Counted from the stretch's first letter, positions 33,932 to 45,993 are shown. The stretch: DNA of 64,000 nucleotides from Amaranthus tricolor (GCF_026212465.1 NC_080059.1:7935311-7999310); one strand, 5' to 3'. Numbers and translations are program-made. The notes: generated by a model from the letters alone, not told the origin.

Positions 33932-35288
33932 ATGTCAAAGTCAAGGTATGTTCATAGTTTCACTATCCTCTATATTTCTTTTATTCTATAATACTTGCTG
34001 CATTATGATTATTAGCACTATTTATCATATTAAAGTCAAGTAAGTGAAAATGTCAAAAAATCAATAGAAAAAAGTCAATTTTTTATTATCACTTATTTTT
34101 ACTGTTTGATTGATCGATGACCAAAAGAGAACGAAAATCAAAAAAAAAAAATTGTCAAATACCCTATTGTGTACTACCTAGTAACATTTTATTAGCATGA
34201 TTGAATCTCATCAAGGGACCACTCAACTAAAAGTTTAAGTTGATGGTTGATGTCACATAATATATATGTTATATGCTCTAACACACCTTTCACACGAGAG
34301 CTCTTTGTGCTAGTAGTGGGGATACGACACAGACCCTCCTTGTACCTAGCGCTGAATATTCTCCTTTAAATGAGAGGTGGTTGAGATTTTAACCCGTGGC
34401 ATTTTGTCCCATTGACTTCTGATACCATGTCAAGAAACCAACTCAACCAAAATATTAAACTGATGGTCAAGACCCAAGAATATGTTATATACTCTAATAA
34501 ATCTAACATGATTTAGATTAGAAGGCAAGGTTGCTCTGATCACCGGAGCAGCCAGCGGGATCGGCGAGGAAACAGCAAAACTATTCGCCATAAACGGAGC
34601 CATTGTAGTAATTGCAGACATCCAAGACGAATTAGGCCAACAAGTGGTTAAATCCATTGGTACAAACAGAGCAAGTTACTTCCATTGTGATGTCAAAGAT
34701 GAAAAACAAGTAGAAGATACCATCAACTTCACTTTACAAAAATATGGATCCTTAGACATCCTTTTTAGCAATGCGGGTATAATTGGCCCATTAACTAGTA
34801 TCCTTGACTTGGATCTAGCCCAATTAGACACCACATTTGCTACCAACGTTCGAGGAGTTGCAGCCACACTAAAACACGCGGGTCGAGCCATGGTGTCAAG
34901 AAAGATCCGTGGGTCTATTATTTGCACAGCAAGTGTGTCAGCTTGTCTTGGTGGTGTTGGCCCGAATGCGTATACTGCTTCCAAGCATGCGGTTGTGGGG
35001 TTGGTTCGAGCAGCGAGTAGCGAACTAGGCGGGTATGGGATCCGTGTGAATTGTATATCTCCATTTGGGGTTGCTACCCCATTGCCGTGTAATGCATATA
35101 ATTTGGACCCGAGTGAGCTTGAAGCAAACAGTTGTGCATTAGCTCACTTGAAGGGGATTGTTTTGAAAGCAAAGCATATTGCTGAAGCTGCTCTTTTCTT
35201 TGCTTCTGATGAATCTGCCTTTATTAATGGTCATAATTTGGTGGTTGATGGGGGATTTACCGTTAGTAGTCAAACTCCTCCTACTTAA
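33932..35288 (+). CDS. Short-chain dehydrogenase/reductase (plant SDR110C-like), two exons
   Basis: Exon 1, 33932-33945 (ATGTCAAAGTCAAG then GT), joins exon 2, 34517-35288, in phase to give 261 residues. It is a classical NAD(P)-dependent SDR: cofactor loop TGAASGIG (14-21), Asp39 at the end of beta-2 (favouring NAD), NAG (90-92), structural Asn115, and the catalytic set Ser144, Tyr157 and Lys161 in YTASK. The C-terminal part reads DESAFINGHNLVVDGGFT, the usual SDR ending. The very short first exon followed by R-L-E-G-K-V-A-L-I-T-G is typical of the plant SDR110C group (secoisolariciresinol, momilactone A, xanthoxin-type dehydrogenases). The alcohol or ketone substrate cannot be read from sequence. 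The intron carries a SINE-like fragment. Length is normal and no defects are seen. Confidence 0.9.
34195..34500. repeat. tRNA-SINE-like repeat in the dehydrogenase intron
   Basis: It contains aaccaactcaaccaaaatat, a complement-type copy of the SINE core at 46319-46480, next to ctgataccatgtca. Nearby words (caccttt.cacacgag, gaatattctcctttaaatgagaggtggttgagatt) match the flanks of the other copies, including 54260-54470. It lies fully within the intron and does not touch either splice site. Confidence 0.5.
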
Positions 35289-35527
35289 TCTATTGATGTA
35301 ACAATTCAACGTCATATGATTCACTAATTTTATTGGAAACGCAAATTGTGATTGTCGGTTTATTTGTAGGCTCTTTCACCATTTTGAATGAGTTGCGAAT
35401 ACGAAAGCAAATTAGGTAACAAATTATGTTATGTTGATCAAATTTGGAAAAAATTTATACTTCTAGCTACTATTGTTATCTATCATCAAATTCATTAAAC
35501 GTTTACTTTGATCTTTTTGTTTTACTA

Positions 35528-35775
35528 CCTTTGGTCTCTAATAGTTGCAAAAGTTAGTGTAGTAACTATTGTTTATCAATTGATCTTATTTAGCATATAT
35601 TTTTTGATACTTATTGTAAAGCATAGTTAAGTAGGAACTTATTTGATTCATCTTGATGCATATTTTCATATTATTAACTTTTTAGAATTTTTTATTATGT
35701 GAAATTAATGATATTATATTCAATAGCGTAAAACAAAAACATAACAACTATTAAAAACATATAAAGTATTTTATA
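35528..35775. mobile_element. MITE related to 44833-45092
   Basis: Left part ctctaatagttgcaaaag and right part aacaactattaaaaacatat form partial inverted termini. The middle (ttgatgcatattttcat, attaactttttagaattttt) matches the interior of the better preserved copy at 44833-45092. Edges are worn. Confidence 0.5.
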
Positions 35776-37212
35776 GCTTATCAGATAACTAATTTATAGA
35801 TCATACTTCATATTTCATTTTGAATTTATTACGTTACATTTTAAAAAATAGAGTTGATTGGCGTTAAAATATTTGTTGTAATGTAATTACTCTATTTATT
35901 ATTACAAGCAATGTTTGAGATGCTTGAAATATGGGGATTAAATAAATAGAGTAGAAAATAAAGAAGGTAAGGTTAAAGTCAAAACTTGAACTGCAATTTA
36001 GAATATACCCATGTGATTTGTCCGTTATAATCTGCCTGATCACAATTTCTTAGTGTAATATACAGCTTGACAAGTAAATTACTTAATCTTTGTTTGTAAT
36101 TGAACTAATGTGGGGATATGAGGTTTAGAGTTTTCAAGTTTTGAATTAACACTATTTAATCTTCTATCTAATATACTAATAAAAAATAATTTATAACATG
36201 TGTCGCCGCTATAATAAATTTTTTTACCATTTTTTTTATTTTAATTCAATAATATTTATATATTAATCTATAATAAATAATAATATCTTTCTGAATATCT
36301 GTTAACCTATAATAAAAAATTTTTTTTATAAAAGATCTTCTATTCAAAATTGATTTGATTACTCACAATATATTATAAAATTATACTTTTTTTGCTTAAT
36401 TTTCAACCTTACACCATTAAGATGTATTTAAAATTTTTATCATTAGACAACACATTAATCATTTAGGTAAATGAAATCATTTTTCATTGATTTATCATTC
36501 ATAAATCATAAAAATATATAATAAAAGTAAATTAAAACAACAAAATTTATTGAAATAATGTTTGCATAGATAATCTATTACTTGTATGACTACATTCAAC
36601 AAATCATGTAAAAATTTTATGGTTTTTTTAGAATTTTCGGTAATAATTTTTTCATAATTATGTATTTTTGTGTTAATTGATTATAATAGTAATAAATATT
36701 TAAAAAGTTTTTAAAAATATTTGTGTAATTATTTTAATTTTAAATTATTTATTTAATGTTGATTATTCTAGGATCTATGTTGACAAATATAGAAGAATAA
36801 AGGGAGCATATACAATAGTAATATGTTTTATGATCTTGAAGTAATTTGAATCTTGTTGAATATTTTAACTGTTTTCAAATTAAACTAATCTATCTATTCT
36901 GATTCAAAAATTGCTTAATAAGTTAGTTACATAAATTATTAGAAATTTCTAATTAATAATCATAATTTGTAAAATCACCACAAACGGACAAAATAAATAC
37001 CAATAAAATAAATAAAAGTCCCACCCTATTATATTCTTCCACATAAGAGTAATTTATCAATATTACAAATAACCGTTATTTACTTAGATTATCTCCATAA
37101 ATTATATATCTTGTACACAAGTTTCAGTAGAAAATTTTGGGTTTAATTATTTCCTTGTATTCCGGTCCATTCAAATACTATGAATTTATACTCATTAACT
37201 TTTTCAGCTGGT

Positions 37213-37475
37213 CTTGGACGAATGGCTTCATAATGAGAACGTTAATTTGGGCCGGTCTAATTCGCGCGTGTAATAACCTGGACATTTTTTTCATTTTCTG
37301 GGCATTTTTTATTTTGATCTTAAAGGTATCAATTTTGACCTTAAAGATATCAATTTTCAAATTTATACCTTTAAGGTCAAAATTGATAAATGCCCTGAAA
37401 ATTAAAATGTTGTAACACGCGCAAATTGGACCGGCCCAAATTGACGGCTTCATAATGAGACCGTCTCGTCCAAGT
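37213..37475. mobile_element. Foldback MITE with about 90-base inverted arms
   Basis: The left arm runs CTTGGACGAATGGCTTCATA, then gggccggtc, cgcgcgtgtaa and ctgggcatt. The right arm returns aatgccctg, gtaacacgcgc, accggccca and TCATAATGAGACCGTCTCGT. The centre also folds (tttgaccttaaagatatc against acctttaaggtcaaaa). The whole unit is close to one long hairpin. No target duplication was resolved. Confidence 0.7.
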
Positions 37476-38230
37476 TTTTGTGTATCTTCTCTCCCTTAGG
37501 TAAGCCCAATCCTCTCCATAAAATTTTATTAATATTAATATTTTATAACAGCTGATCTTGTATGAAATCGTCTCCCGGCACTCTCACCGTGGGACGAACC
37601 CATATAATTAGCCAATTTCTTTAATTAATTACTTATTAATTACTTTAAAATCGTAAGTTACAAGTAATCACTCAAAGACTACAAAATAATTATTTTAAAA
37701 TTGTAAGTTATCACTTTAACGTTATAAGTGATCCCTTAAAGACAAAAAATGTGTATTTGACCCCAACAAAAATAATCTCACCTTAAGGCCATCCCATTTA
37801 AGAATTAGCGAATTTATAATTTTTAACCACCTATAAATAAAAATATTTAGAAAACAACTCATCTAGTAAAGGAGTAAGTGTGCAAACCAAATGAAACACC
37901 AAACATTTGACTAAAAAAGGAAGTAATTCATAAAATAAAGAATAGGGAAATCCATACTTAAACCGCAGCCAAAAAAATCCTAAAAAAACTTCAAATTAAG
38001 ACACTAAACCTCCATCCAATCTCAACCCTGAAATGCATTTACACATCAAGCTTTCCTGCCCCAAATTAAGACACTAAAAACTTCAAATTACTAATTACTA
38101 ATTAGATACTCCTTATAAAACGAATAGACCCTAGCAAAACTGCCAGCCGCTTTTTCTAACTCTACTGAAGCAGCCTATAAACAGCAATAAGGAATTAATC
38201 TGTCGATCAAAAACATAATCACCAACAAAA

Positions 38231-40743
38231 TCAATGACCGTCATTCGGATCCATTATGCTTCTCAAAGTAGACAAGGCCTCTGCCGAGAGGCTGCACGTT
38301 AATCTTCGAGGCCTGAACACTCCTGATGGCTCTCTCTCATGATCCAAAGAGGAAAAGCAGACAACAATGACTGTAAGGTTGTCGGCAGTGTCCAGCCGCA
38401 AGGCCTCCCTCACAAGCTCCTTTGCACTTTGTTCTGGGTCATGATGTCGTCTTAATCCACGCCGTACCAGGCTAACTGCTTGTTGGCTTGACATTACATC
38501 CCAGATACCATCACATCCTATGATGAGGAACTCATCATCTTCTGTCAACATCATCTGTTTAAGTTCAGGTTCCGCGATCAAAGGGGAGGCAGAGCCTTTT
38601 GGTAGCTTCATATCCCAGTCCCCAAGAGCCCTAGACAACGATAACACTCCGTTTAGATACCCATCATCAACGTAAGCACCTAATTCTTCGACTCTTCTCC
38701 TTTCGGATGGGCATGTTGGTCTGTGGTCTTGGGACATATCAATGGCATCTCCTTTCCGACAAAGTACAGCTCGACAATCACCAGCATTTGCAACCAATAA
38801 ATGCCTGAAACAGCGCAAGCACAAAGATGAGAAATCCTACAAGAAATGTAACTATTTGATCGAAAAAGCAGAGGAAAATGCAATACTGCATTTATTTTAC
38901 CTTCCCAAAATCAAAGCTGTAAGAGCAGTTGTCCCCGAAGAAGTACTGACGCTGCAATCATCAGAAAGGGCTAGATCAGCTTGAAGAAAGGCTTTGCGAA
39001 GGCAGTTCTCTACTCCTTCAAGAAATACATCATTTAATTCGGAGAATTCAGGAAAATCAACATCTTCGAAAAAGAATCTGGTCACATTCTTCCTAATATA
39101 TACTGCTGCTTCAGGTCCACCATGGCCATCAAAAACCCCATAAAAAGCACTTGGTTTAGGACATTTTATCATTGAGCCCAAATGCTTAGATAGATCATCA
39201 ATCATCACATGTTGATCTTCCATGAACCTACGCGGCCCAATATCAACAAAGCTTCCTGCGCGAATGGTTGGCACATATTGTAACAAGGTCGAGCCAAGAG
39301 AATTATCTGATACTGTCTCCGGAGTCCTTATATCCTGTAGTAATAGAATTAATTACCAAATTAATATCTCAAGAATTTTAACAACGCAGATACATAAAAA
39401 CATACCAGCACATTGAAATTGTTGTAAAAATAGAAAACACAGCCCGTTTGAATAGTAGTACTAAAAGTTGGTGATGGAAATGATTTATAATATAAATTTT
39501 CATCAAAAATTCAATGTCATTCCCATTGGTGATGAAACTTTGATCACAAAAAATTTCTTTGTTTATAAATTTCCATTACCATCTAATACCACGTCTCCTA
39601 ATGTTAATGCATTGAAATGAATTTTATGAAGAAAATAAGATGATTAAAGTTGGACAAGTATGACCATCAAGGTAGCCAAGAGATTTTTTTAACAAAACTA
39701 CGCTAATTTTCATTCCTATTACCACTGTTTATTACCACCTACCAAACAAGCCGTAAAAGAATCATAAATTCAACTGTGAAACACCCTTAATAACACAGAC
39801 CATGGTGATGAAACTCATCAGTCATCACACAAGTTCCCATTGATCCCTCCATGATTGACACATAGTTGCTCAAAAGCTCTAAACTCCAGAAACTTTTGAC
39901 TCCCTCACTTAAAACCCTTTCAATGATGTTAATATGAAAGTTTTTGGTCACTTCACCTAAAGTTCTGGCTTGCCTCTGCCTATAAATCACCAGCTCCGAG
40001 TAAGCTTTCTTCATAAAAGTAACTTCATCCACGAAATTCAGACTCCTATAATTCCAGAGCCATTGATCTAATCCATTAACAGCTCTAAACCCTCACCATC
40101 AGAATCGAAAATCAAATTCGCAATTCTACTAAGCCCATAAAAAATCTGTGTACTTCTATACTCCATTTTCCAGTTTCATACAAAAGAATTCTGCAATTCT
40201 TCTAACAAAAACTTCCTAGCTTTATCTAAGCTACAATTCGCTACCTAGATCTCATGAAACTGGGGTCCATGAACAAATTGTTTATTAATTTACAATTCTC
40301 AATTAAATTGGGGTCCAGGAACAAATTCATCACATGAAATTGAGATCAGCTATAGCATATTCATAAAATCAACTTATAACCCAAGAAACACTAAGGAAAT
40401 CCAATCAATGGCGAACCAATACGAAGCAAGATTAACACAGCTCATAAAAACCCCAATTCCAAATAAAAACCACAAAGTTAATCAAATTCCCAATCCTTGA
40501 TCAGAAAAACCCATAACTAAATATATCAAAGAAACCAAATACAATACAACACATGACATCTACCCAGAAATACCAGAACCGAAAGGTGCATAAACAAATA
40601 ATAGCATACGATCTTGACCAAAATCATATAATTCAAGAACCTAACTAAAAGAACGATTCGGAGAAAAAACTTACAATTTGAGAAAGAGAGAGAACAGAAT
40701 CCAAATTGGGAATAGAACAAGCAGCTTCAGTTTTTGCAACCAT
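38231..40743 (-). CDS. Protein phosphatase 2C (PP2C22/27/47-like), three exons
   Basis: Exons 40743-40675, 39334-38901 and 38804-38231 join in phase to 1077 nt (358 residues). PP2Cs are Mn/Mg-dependent Ser/Thr phosphatases. Motifs in order: [15 protein letters not shown] (51-65, metal Asp/Glu), [10 protein letters not shown] (87-96, Asp92), [24 protein letters not shown] (170-182), [13 protein letters not shown] (222-234), [18 protein letters not shown] (260-277, Asp266) and [11 protein letters not shown] (306-316, Asp309). All metal-binding positions appear present, so it should be active. The short N-terminus and the GSF.DIGP.R.MEDQH version fit the plant PP2C22/27/47-type group rather than the ABI1-type clade A. 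The protein is probably nuclear or cytosolic, without a signal peptide. The start ATG at 40743 is the only one giving an open first exon. Confidence 0.92.
39430..40040. other. Contents of PP2C intron 1: MITE-like segment and an unexplained open frame
   Basis: Intron 1 (39335-40674) contains at about 39442-39765 a segment bounded by acagcccgtttgaa and a near complement (caaacaagccgt), with matching inner words (ggtgatggaaatgatt and the later ttttcattcctattacca). It is probably an hAT-type MITE. A minus-strand frame at 39787-40032 (81 codons, beginning [11 protein letters not shown]) looks somewhat protein-like, but I do not recognise it and it has no splice partners. Confidence 0.4.
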
Positions 40744-40987
40744 CTTGATTTATATCATCCAAACACAAGAATTCTAAAATTCACACGATCAAACCCTAAC
40801 AAGCTATATATTAATTCACGATAAACAAAACCCTAAACCAAACGGCTTTTCTTCCGATTAATCAATCAATTAATCAAATAATCAAAGGCAAAAACAAACT
40901 GAAATTGAGTTTTAGTTAAACAAAACTTGGTCTCTTAAGAAGAACAGCAAAAATTGCAGATAAACCGACTAAATGAGAGAAGGAAAG

Positions 40988-40999
40988 TTTATATATAAA
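40988..40999 (-). promoter_or_regulatory. TATA box of the PP2C gene
   Basis: The minus strand reads TTTATATATAAA, about 245 bases upstream of the start codon. Confidence 0.5.
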
Positions 41000-41052
41000 T
41001 ATAATGGGAAGCTAGTGGGAACGACGCGGCCACATGTGTTAAATAAAGTGCA

Positions 41053-41058
41053 CACGTG
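41053..41058. promoter_or_regulatory. G-box/ABRE-like CACGTG upstream of PP2C
   Basis: The palindrome CACGTG sits in the context ACACGTGTT, about 55 bases beyond the PP2C TATA box. A related CACATGTG lies at about 41031-41038. Such sites bind bZIP/bHLH factors and are common in ABA- or light-responsive plant promoters. Function here is inferred from position only. Confidence 0.45.
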
Positions 41059-41099
41059 TTTATAGATTGAACCGTCCGATTAAATATGCGATTCTTATG

Positions 41100-44000
41100 G
41101 AGTATTTCGTCAATATTTTCTTTGAACATTTAAGCAAAATGTTATAAATTCCCGAATTTATTGAAAATTATATGTTGTCTTTTTTTTTTTAAAAAAAAAA
41201 AACCCTAAATCTGTTAAGGAAGTTATAAAATTTCGGAATTCTTGAAAATATGTCATATCTTTTAAATAAAAAGCTTACCTAAATCCCTTGATTTTAGTTC
41301 AATCGTTTTACTTTACATGACAATTCAAGTTCTAAATTTTTGTTTTATTGAAATAGAAGTTGGTATCAAAAAAGAAATAGAAGTTGTATTTTTATAATTT
41401 TAAAATAAAAAAAATAATATTTCTTTATTGAAGTTGTCTCACCGTGAGATGACTTCGAAACAATTTCAATTGGGTCCGCTCAAACTATTTATAAAAAATT
41501 GCTTCATGTACAAGTGAAAATTCAGTTTTTTATTATTTTTTAATGTTTTTTCCTAATGGGGCTTTTATATAGACCCGTCACACTGTAAAACGGTCTCATA
41601 GAAAAAGAGTTTGACACATATTAAAAGGTTATTAGTCGAGTTTTTATATTTTAAAACGATCAATTATTAAATCGATCTCCTTGTCCTAAACTATAGAAAA
41701 TATTTCTTTTTCTATAAATGTACTAATCCATCATTCAATAGCTGATCACCTATTATATTGTGCAACTTGTTCTTTACATAAGTCATCGAGAACACTCCTT
41801 CCACGCTTGTTGTTGTCACTTAGAAGCTAATAAGACTAACTTGTAAGCATGATCCTTTGTGTTTTAACAAGCATCATACAAAGTTTACTTAGAGATTATT
41901 CACCTTCCGAATCCTTTCATCTTGTTGCATATCACTTGTAAAACAACCAAGTTTAAATCGAATTCTTATTAAATTAAGTACGCCTTAGTATTTTTTGTCT
42001 ATTAAAGAAACAAACGCATCAATAGGACACATGCAACTTATACAAACAAGCAACTCCGTATTAACCTCATTGAACCGATTGTTAAGCTCTTGAAGTTGTA
42101 AATCAATAATACTAATAAATATTTCAACCCAAAAGTGATAAAGATTGGTAACTTCCGGAAAAAAACAAGGTAATCTTCTACAAAAAAATATAATCACTAT
42201 TTATTTTAAAATTTACAATCGAAGTTTACAATTTCTCCTAATCAGAGTTACAAATAACATTGCATTTATAATGTCTTGCTCCCTTCTATGCAAAGTTTAG
42301 ACATAATGTAACGGTTATACTAATGATCTCCAGCATCAATCGTATCATGAAATGAACACAAAATATCCAAAGGCAATCATAACTCCTTGAGCTTTTAAAT
42401 TGATATTACTTTTTTCGATCATTATAAATACCTTTGTAATGGAAGGATATAATGTAACATGTACATTAGTGCTACGGTGAGATCTCCTCGAGGATAACCA
42501 AGCCTACATAAGCCAAAATTGTTATTTAATCTTTGTCTACTTTATTTTTCACCTAATTTATATTTCATGTATAAAGCATTTATTAAAAAGGTAAAATATA
42601 GCAGTCTTAAATAATAGTGTATTATATACAAGAAATATAAATTTTATTTACAAGGTATAGATAAATTTATTTTGCCTTATTTATAATATAATAAAAATAT
42701 ATCTGAATATAAATTGAATAATTAACTTGTTTAATGATAGTCATATAACTATCGTAAATTCATAATTGAGGTTACGTTAAAGTTTAGAGTAGACTTTTTT
42801 CCTTAGGTTAGATGCGTCAAAGATATAAAACCTTATGAGAAGAGGCTTTAAGTGATTGTCATGGTCTCACTTTTTGCTAACACAAAGAACTTGTATATGG
42901 GCATTTTAAGATTTAGTTTAAGGTTTTTAAATGAGAAGAATTAAATTAGACTTTTTTCCTTTCGTGGCATAAAATTGACGGTCTCACAGGAATTTGCTTC
43001 TTGTTAATTCTCCAAAACCAATATTACTATTGTGACTGTGAGATATCGTGGATCTTGGACCCCTTCTAGTTGGATTAGTTGCATTATACGTTATTCATGG
43101 AACCACAAACAATTACTACCCTCCCTAATTAAGATATTTTAACATTTTTCTATTTGATCTTTTTCTTTATTTTGCTATAATCTTCTTTTATAAAATGTCT
43201 TTATTATTTTTTTTTATTCTCATCCGTATATTTTATCTCTTTTTACTATCATTACACAATTCAAATGATTTCACTATTTTATAATCTTTGTACAATATAC
43301 AACTATGTTGCAATATTTTGAGACGGAAGGAGTAGTTACCAAGGGTATGCTTGCATTGTATTTGAGAATAATATTAAAGAAAAATAAAAATCAAACTATA
43401 CAAATGAAGGTAAATAAAGATGAATGATAAAAAGTGAATTATAGCGGTAAAAGGATGACGAAGGAAAATAAGGATGATCAATCTTATTTAAAGGTGAAGG
43501 AGAAATTCATCCCACAAGGATAAATACTTATCGAAAATGAGAAGATTAATTATTCTATTTCTTCATTATTCATCACTTTATAATTATTTTCCAACCTTTA
43601 ACAACATTAATATTCTCTTATTTTTTTTCTTCAAAAACCTTATTTTTATTTTTTAATTTTTATTTCCTCTTAAACATTTACTCCATATATACTATAAGTA
43701 TATGTTAAGATATTTTGCCATGTTATTGATATTGATGTCTACCTTAACCAATTGGGTGGTGGCTAGTGCGATTATTGTACAAGATATTTTCCTTTTTCAA
43801 AATATCCAGTGTCTCATACTGTCACTGTATCCTCTCCATTGAAATCTAATTGTGATAAATTTGTTTAAGGGTTTGTAGATAATAAGACACATATAAGAGA
43901 AGAGTTGGTTGTATATAAATCAAATGAGGTTTCATCTTAAAATTAATTGATATTAGCAATAGTAGCCCATCAAGCTTATATGTTAGCAACTTTAAACCTC

Positions 44001-44304
44001 CTTTACTTATTCAATTGGGGATCACATATAAATTATATTTTTAACAAATTGTCCCAATTTCTAACTGTTTTAATCCAAAAATTAGTAAAAGTTGTAAATG
44101 TAATGCTTAGAAAACCTATCTTTCATTTTTTTTTGTTTTATATTACCTTAAAGTTTAAACTACTTAATCATTTGCAACATATTATATAGATAGTAATACT
44201 TCATTCGTTTTCATTATACTTGTAATTGTAATTGATGATGAAATTTTCTCATACAAAATAACATATTGCAATCCATTGTAAGTATTTCAAAACGAATAAT
44301 GTGC
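41100..44304. other. Intergenic AT-rich DNA, no gene seen
   Basis: It contains a worn element with AGACGGTCTC-like ends at about 41435-41620 (ttgtctcaccgtgagatgac, then gtaaaacggtctcata) and a MITE at 43116-43335. Otherwise it is AT-rich sequence with short chance frames. Confidence 0.5.
43116..43335. mobile_element. Stowaway-like MITE
   Basis: The left end CTACCCTCCCTAATTAAGATA and the right end ATTTTGAGACGGAAGGAGTAG are imperfect complements. TA lies before the left end; the right flank is TTA. About 220 bp, non-coding. Confidence 0.6.
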
Positions 44305-44510
44305 TTACTACATATCACCAGGATTTGCGGAGTTTGCTTCAATCGTACTCTGTCCCATCAGTTGCAAAATCTTATTTTATTCTTTCTCGAGTCGGAGAAC
44401 TTTTTGGCCGCGTTCTCCTTTTGGGTATTAGTTGCCGCCGTCCTTCCCTTCTCAAACTCTGTTCATAGTTTTCTATGAGCGGGATACACTGGGTATGATG
44501 ATGATGAGGA
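44305..44510 (+). repeat. SINE-like repeat, copy 2
   Basis: Same block series as 18265-18460: ATTTGCGGAGTTTGCTTC, TTTCTCGAGTCGGAGAAC, TTGGCCGCGTTCTCC, GTTGCCGCCGTCCTTCC, then GCGGGATACACTGGGTATGA with a (GAT)n/(GAG)n tail before a T-run. The chance frame across it is not a gene. Confidence 0.65.
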
Positions 44511-44548
44511 GGAGGAACAATTTTTTACATTTACAATTCTATGTTATT

Positions 44549-45377
44549 AGTCTGTTCAATGGGCCGAATAAGGGTCGGGTCGAGCTTAAGTAAAATATAA
44601 GTCAGGTTGGAAAAGTGCCCTTTAAACTTAATATGAGCTTTGAATGGGCTGGGCTTTTAAAGCCCAACTCGACCCATCCCAACCCGTTTTTATTACTAAC
44701 AATTTTTTTTTGAGTTGTACTAACAATTATTTTAATCCCAATTTATTATCAATTTATAATTAATTTATGATTTATAATAATTAAATTGAAAAAATATTAA
44801 TGATCCCTATTGGTATTGTCATTTATAATATATTTCCTCTGCTTTTTAATAGTTGATACAGTTTCTGTAGCAGCTAAAGTTCATCAAATGATCTTATTTG
44901 GTATGTATTTCTCCATGTATTATGTAAAATATAGTCAAATGAGATCTTGTTTGATTCATCTTAATGCATATTTTCATAATATTAACTTTTTCACATTTTT
45001 TATCATATGAAATTAAAGATATTAAAGATTAAAATCGTGCATTGGATAACGTGAAACACAGAAATATAGCAACTATTAAAAACCAGAGGAAGTATAACCC
45101 ATTTCCAACCCATATTAAGCCTTTTTTAGTGTCGTTCCTAACAATTTTTGGGCCCTAGGTGAAAAATAAAAAAAAGCCCTTGTATATGTAAAGTTTCGGT
45201 GTTTCTTATTCTTCAATTATGCATCATGTATTTTCTCTTTTATAGGCCGCTTCATTTTAATTATAGTATAGCCCGTTTACGGTCTGACCCATATTCAACC
45301 CGAGCCTTACAAAACCCTTTTAAAAATAGAACGGATAAGGGCTGAAAATGGAAATCCGACCCGTTCAACACCCCTAG
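44549..45377. mobile_element. Degenerate TIR element carrying a nested MITE
   Basis: The left end tctgttcaatgggccgaata and the right end, whose complement begins TAGGGGTGTTGAACGGGTCG, are imperfect inverted repeats. Both arms hold gggtcggg or cccgaccc-type words. The insert at 44833-45092 is a separate TA-flanked MITE. The flanks share gttat, so a target duplication is only suggestive. Ends of the TAGGGGTG type are common in hAT elements. Confidence 0.45.
44833..45092. mobile_element. TA-flanked MITE nested in a larger element
   Basis: The left end TTTCCTCTGCTTTTTAATAG continues to TTG, and the right end is CAACTATTAAAAACCAGAGG followed by AAG. TA is present on both sides (44831-44832, 45093-45094). 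260 bp, non-coding, same family as 35528-35775. Confidence 0.8.
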
Positions 45378-45522
45378 TTATTATTAGTAACATCTAAATT
45401 ATTGAGATTACAATCAAATTATGTCATTGGAGTACTTCATTAAAGTTAATCAAAAAGGGGGTTTTCCAGATAAATAAACTACAATATCAAATGTAACCTT
45501 AGAAATCTCAAAAGTCATCTTA

Positions 45523-45993
45523 CTATCTACAGAAATAGGAGATTTGATTGGTGCAAAACTCTTCTCGCACTCGTCGACAAGGTCCGATATCGTACGCACG
45601 TACATATGATGGACCCTTTTGATAATCTCTTTTTGATAAACAATCTTTTACTTTAACAATCCAATTTGTTAGGAGAAAGTTATAGTTTTGATCACATACA
45701 TTAAGAAGATATCTTTCTTCCTCGACAATTTGACGGTTTCTTATAAGACCTTGTATATGATTCTCGATATCACTTAGTTTTTGAGTGACATGATTCAACA
45801 TAATCATGGTTAAATCTCTCATGTCTTTGGCATTAGCCGTTGCAGGGTCTGAGTTTAATGTTAAAGCACAAAGAGTGTAATTAGATGTTTGATTGCATGT
45901 TTTTGTGATTAAGGTTGGGTTTTGTGCATGTATTGTGATGGCAAGATGAGTAAAAATGATCAAGAAATATATAAATTGGTTGTTTTTCTCCAT
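45523..45993 (-). CDS. PMEI/invertase-inhibitor-like secreted protein
   Basis: Intronless frame of 156 residues. Residues 1-23 are a signal peptide ending in IHAQ. The mature part has the PMEI fold signature: a first Cys pair in KTCNQTSNYTLCALTL (C33, C42), then LLNVCDQNYNFLL (C100) and PCRRVREEFC (C139, C147). Family members (Pfam PF04043) inhibit pectin methylesterase or vacuolar/cell-wall invertase by forming a four-helix bundle. This one is shorter than the usual 170-200 residues: it ends soon after the fourth conserved Cys, so the last helix is missing. It also has extra cysteines (C118, C147, C155). It could be a divergent inhibitor or a truncated copy. An apoplastic location is inferred from the signal peptide. 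No neighbouring gene shares its promoter. Confidence 0.78.
   Translation of the reverse strand: MEKNNQFIYFLIIFTHLAITIHAQNPTLITKTCNQTSNYTLCALTLNSDPATANAKDMRDLTMIMLNHVTQKLSDIENHIQGLIRNRQIVEEERYLLNVCDQNYNFLLTNWIVKVKDCLSKRDYQKGPSYVRAYDIGPCRRVREEFCTNQISYFCR

Larger units (their letters stand above)
35289..38230. other. Intergenic DNA between dehydrogenase and PP2C
   Basis: No gene. It includes the dehydrogenase 3' region, a MITE-like element at about 35528-35775, a very AT-rich stretch (36150-37080) without structure I can name, and the foldback element 37213-37475. The last few hundred bases are the likely 3' UTR of the PP2C gene. Confidence 0.5.
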
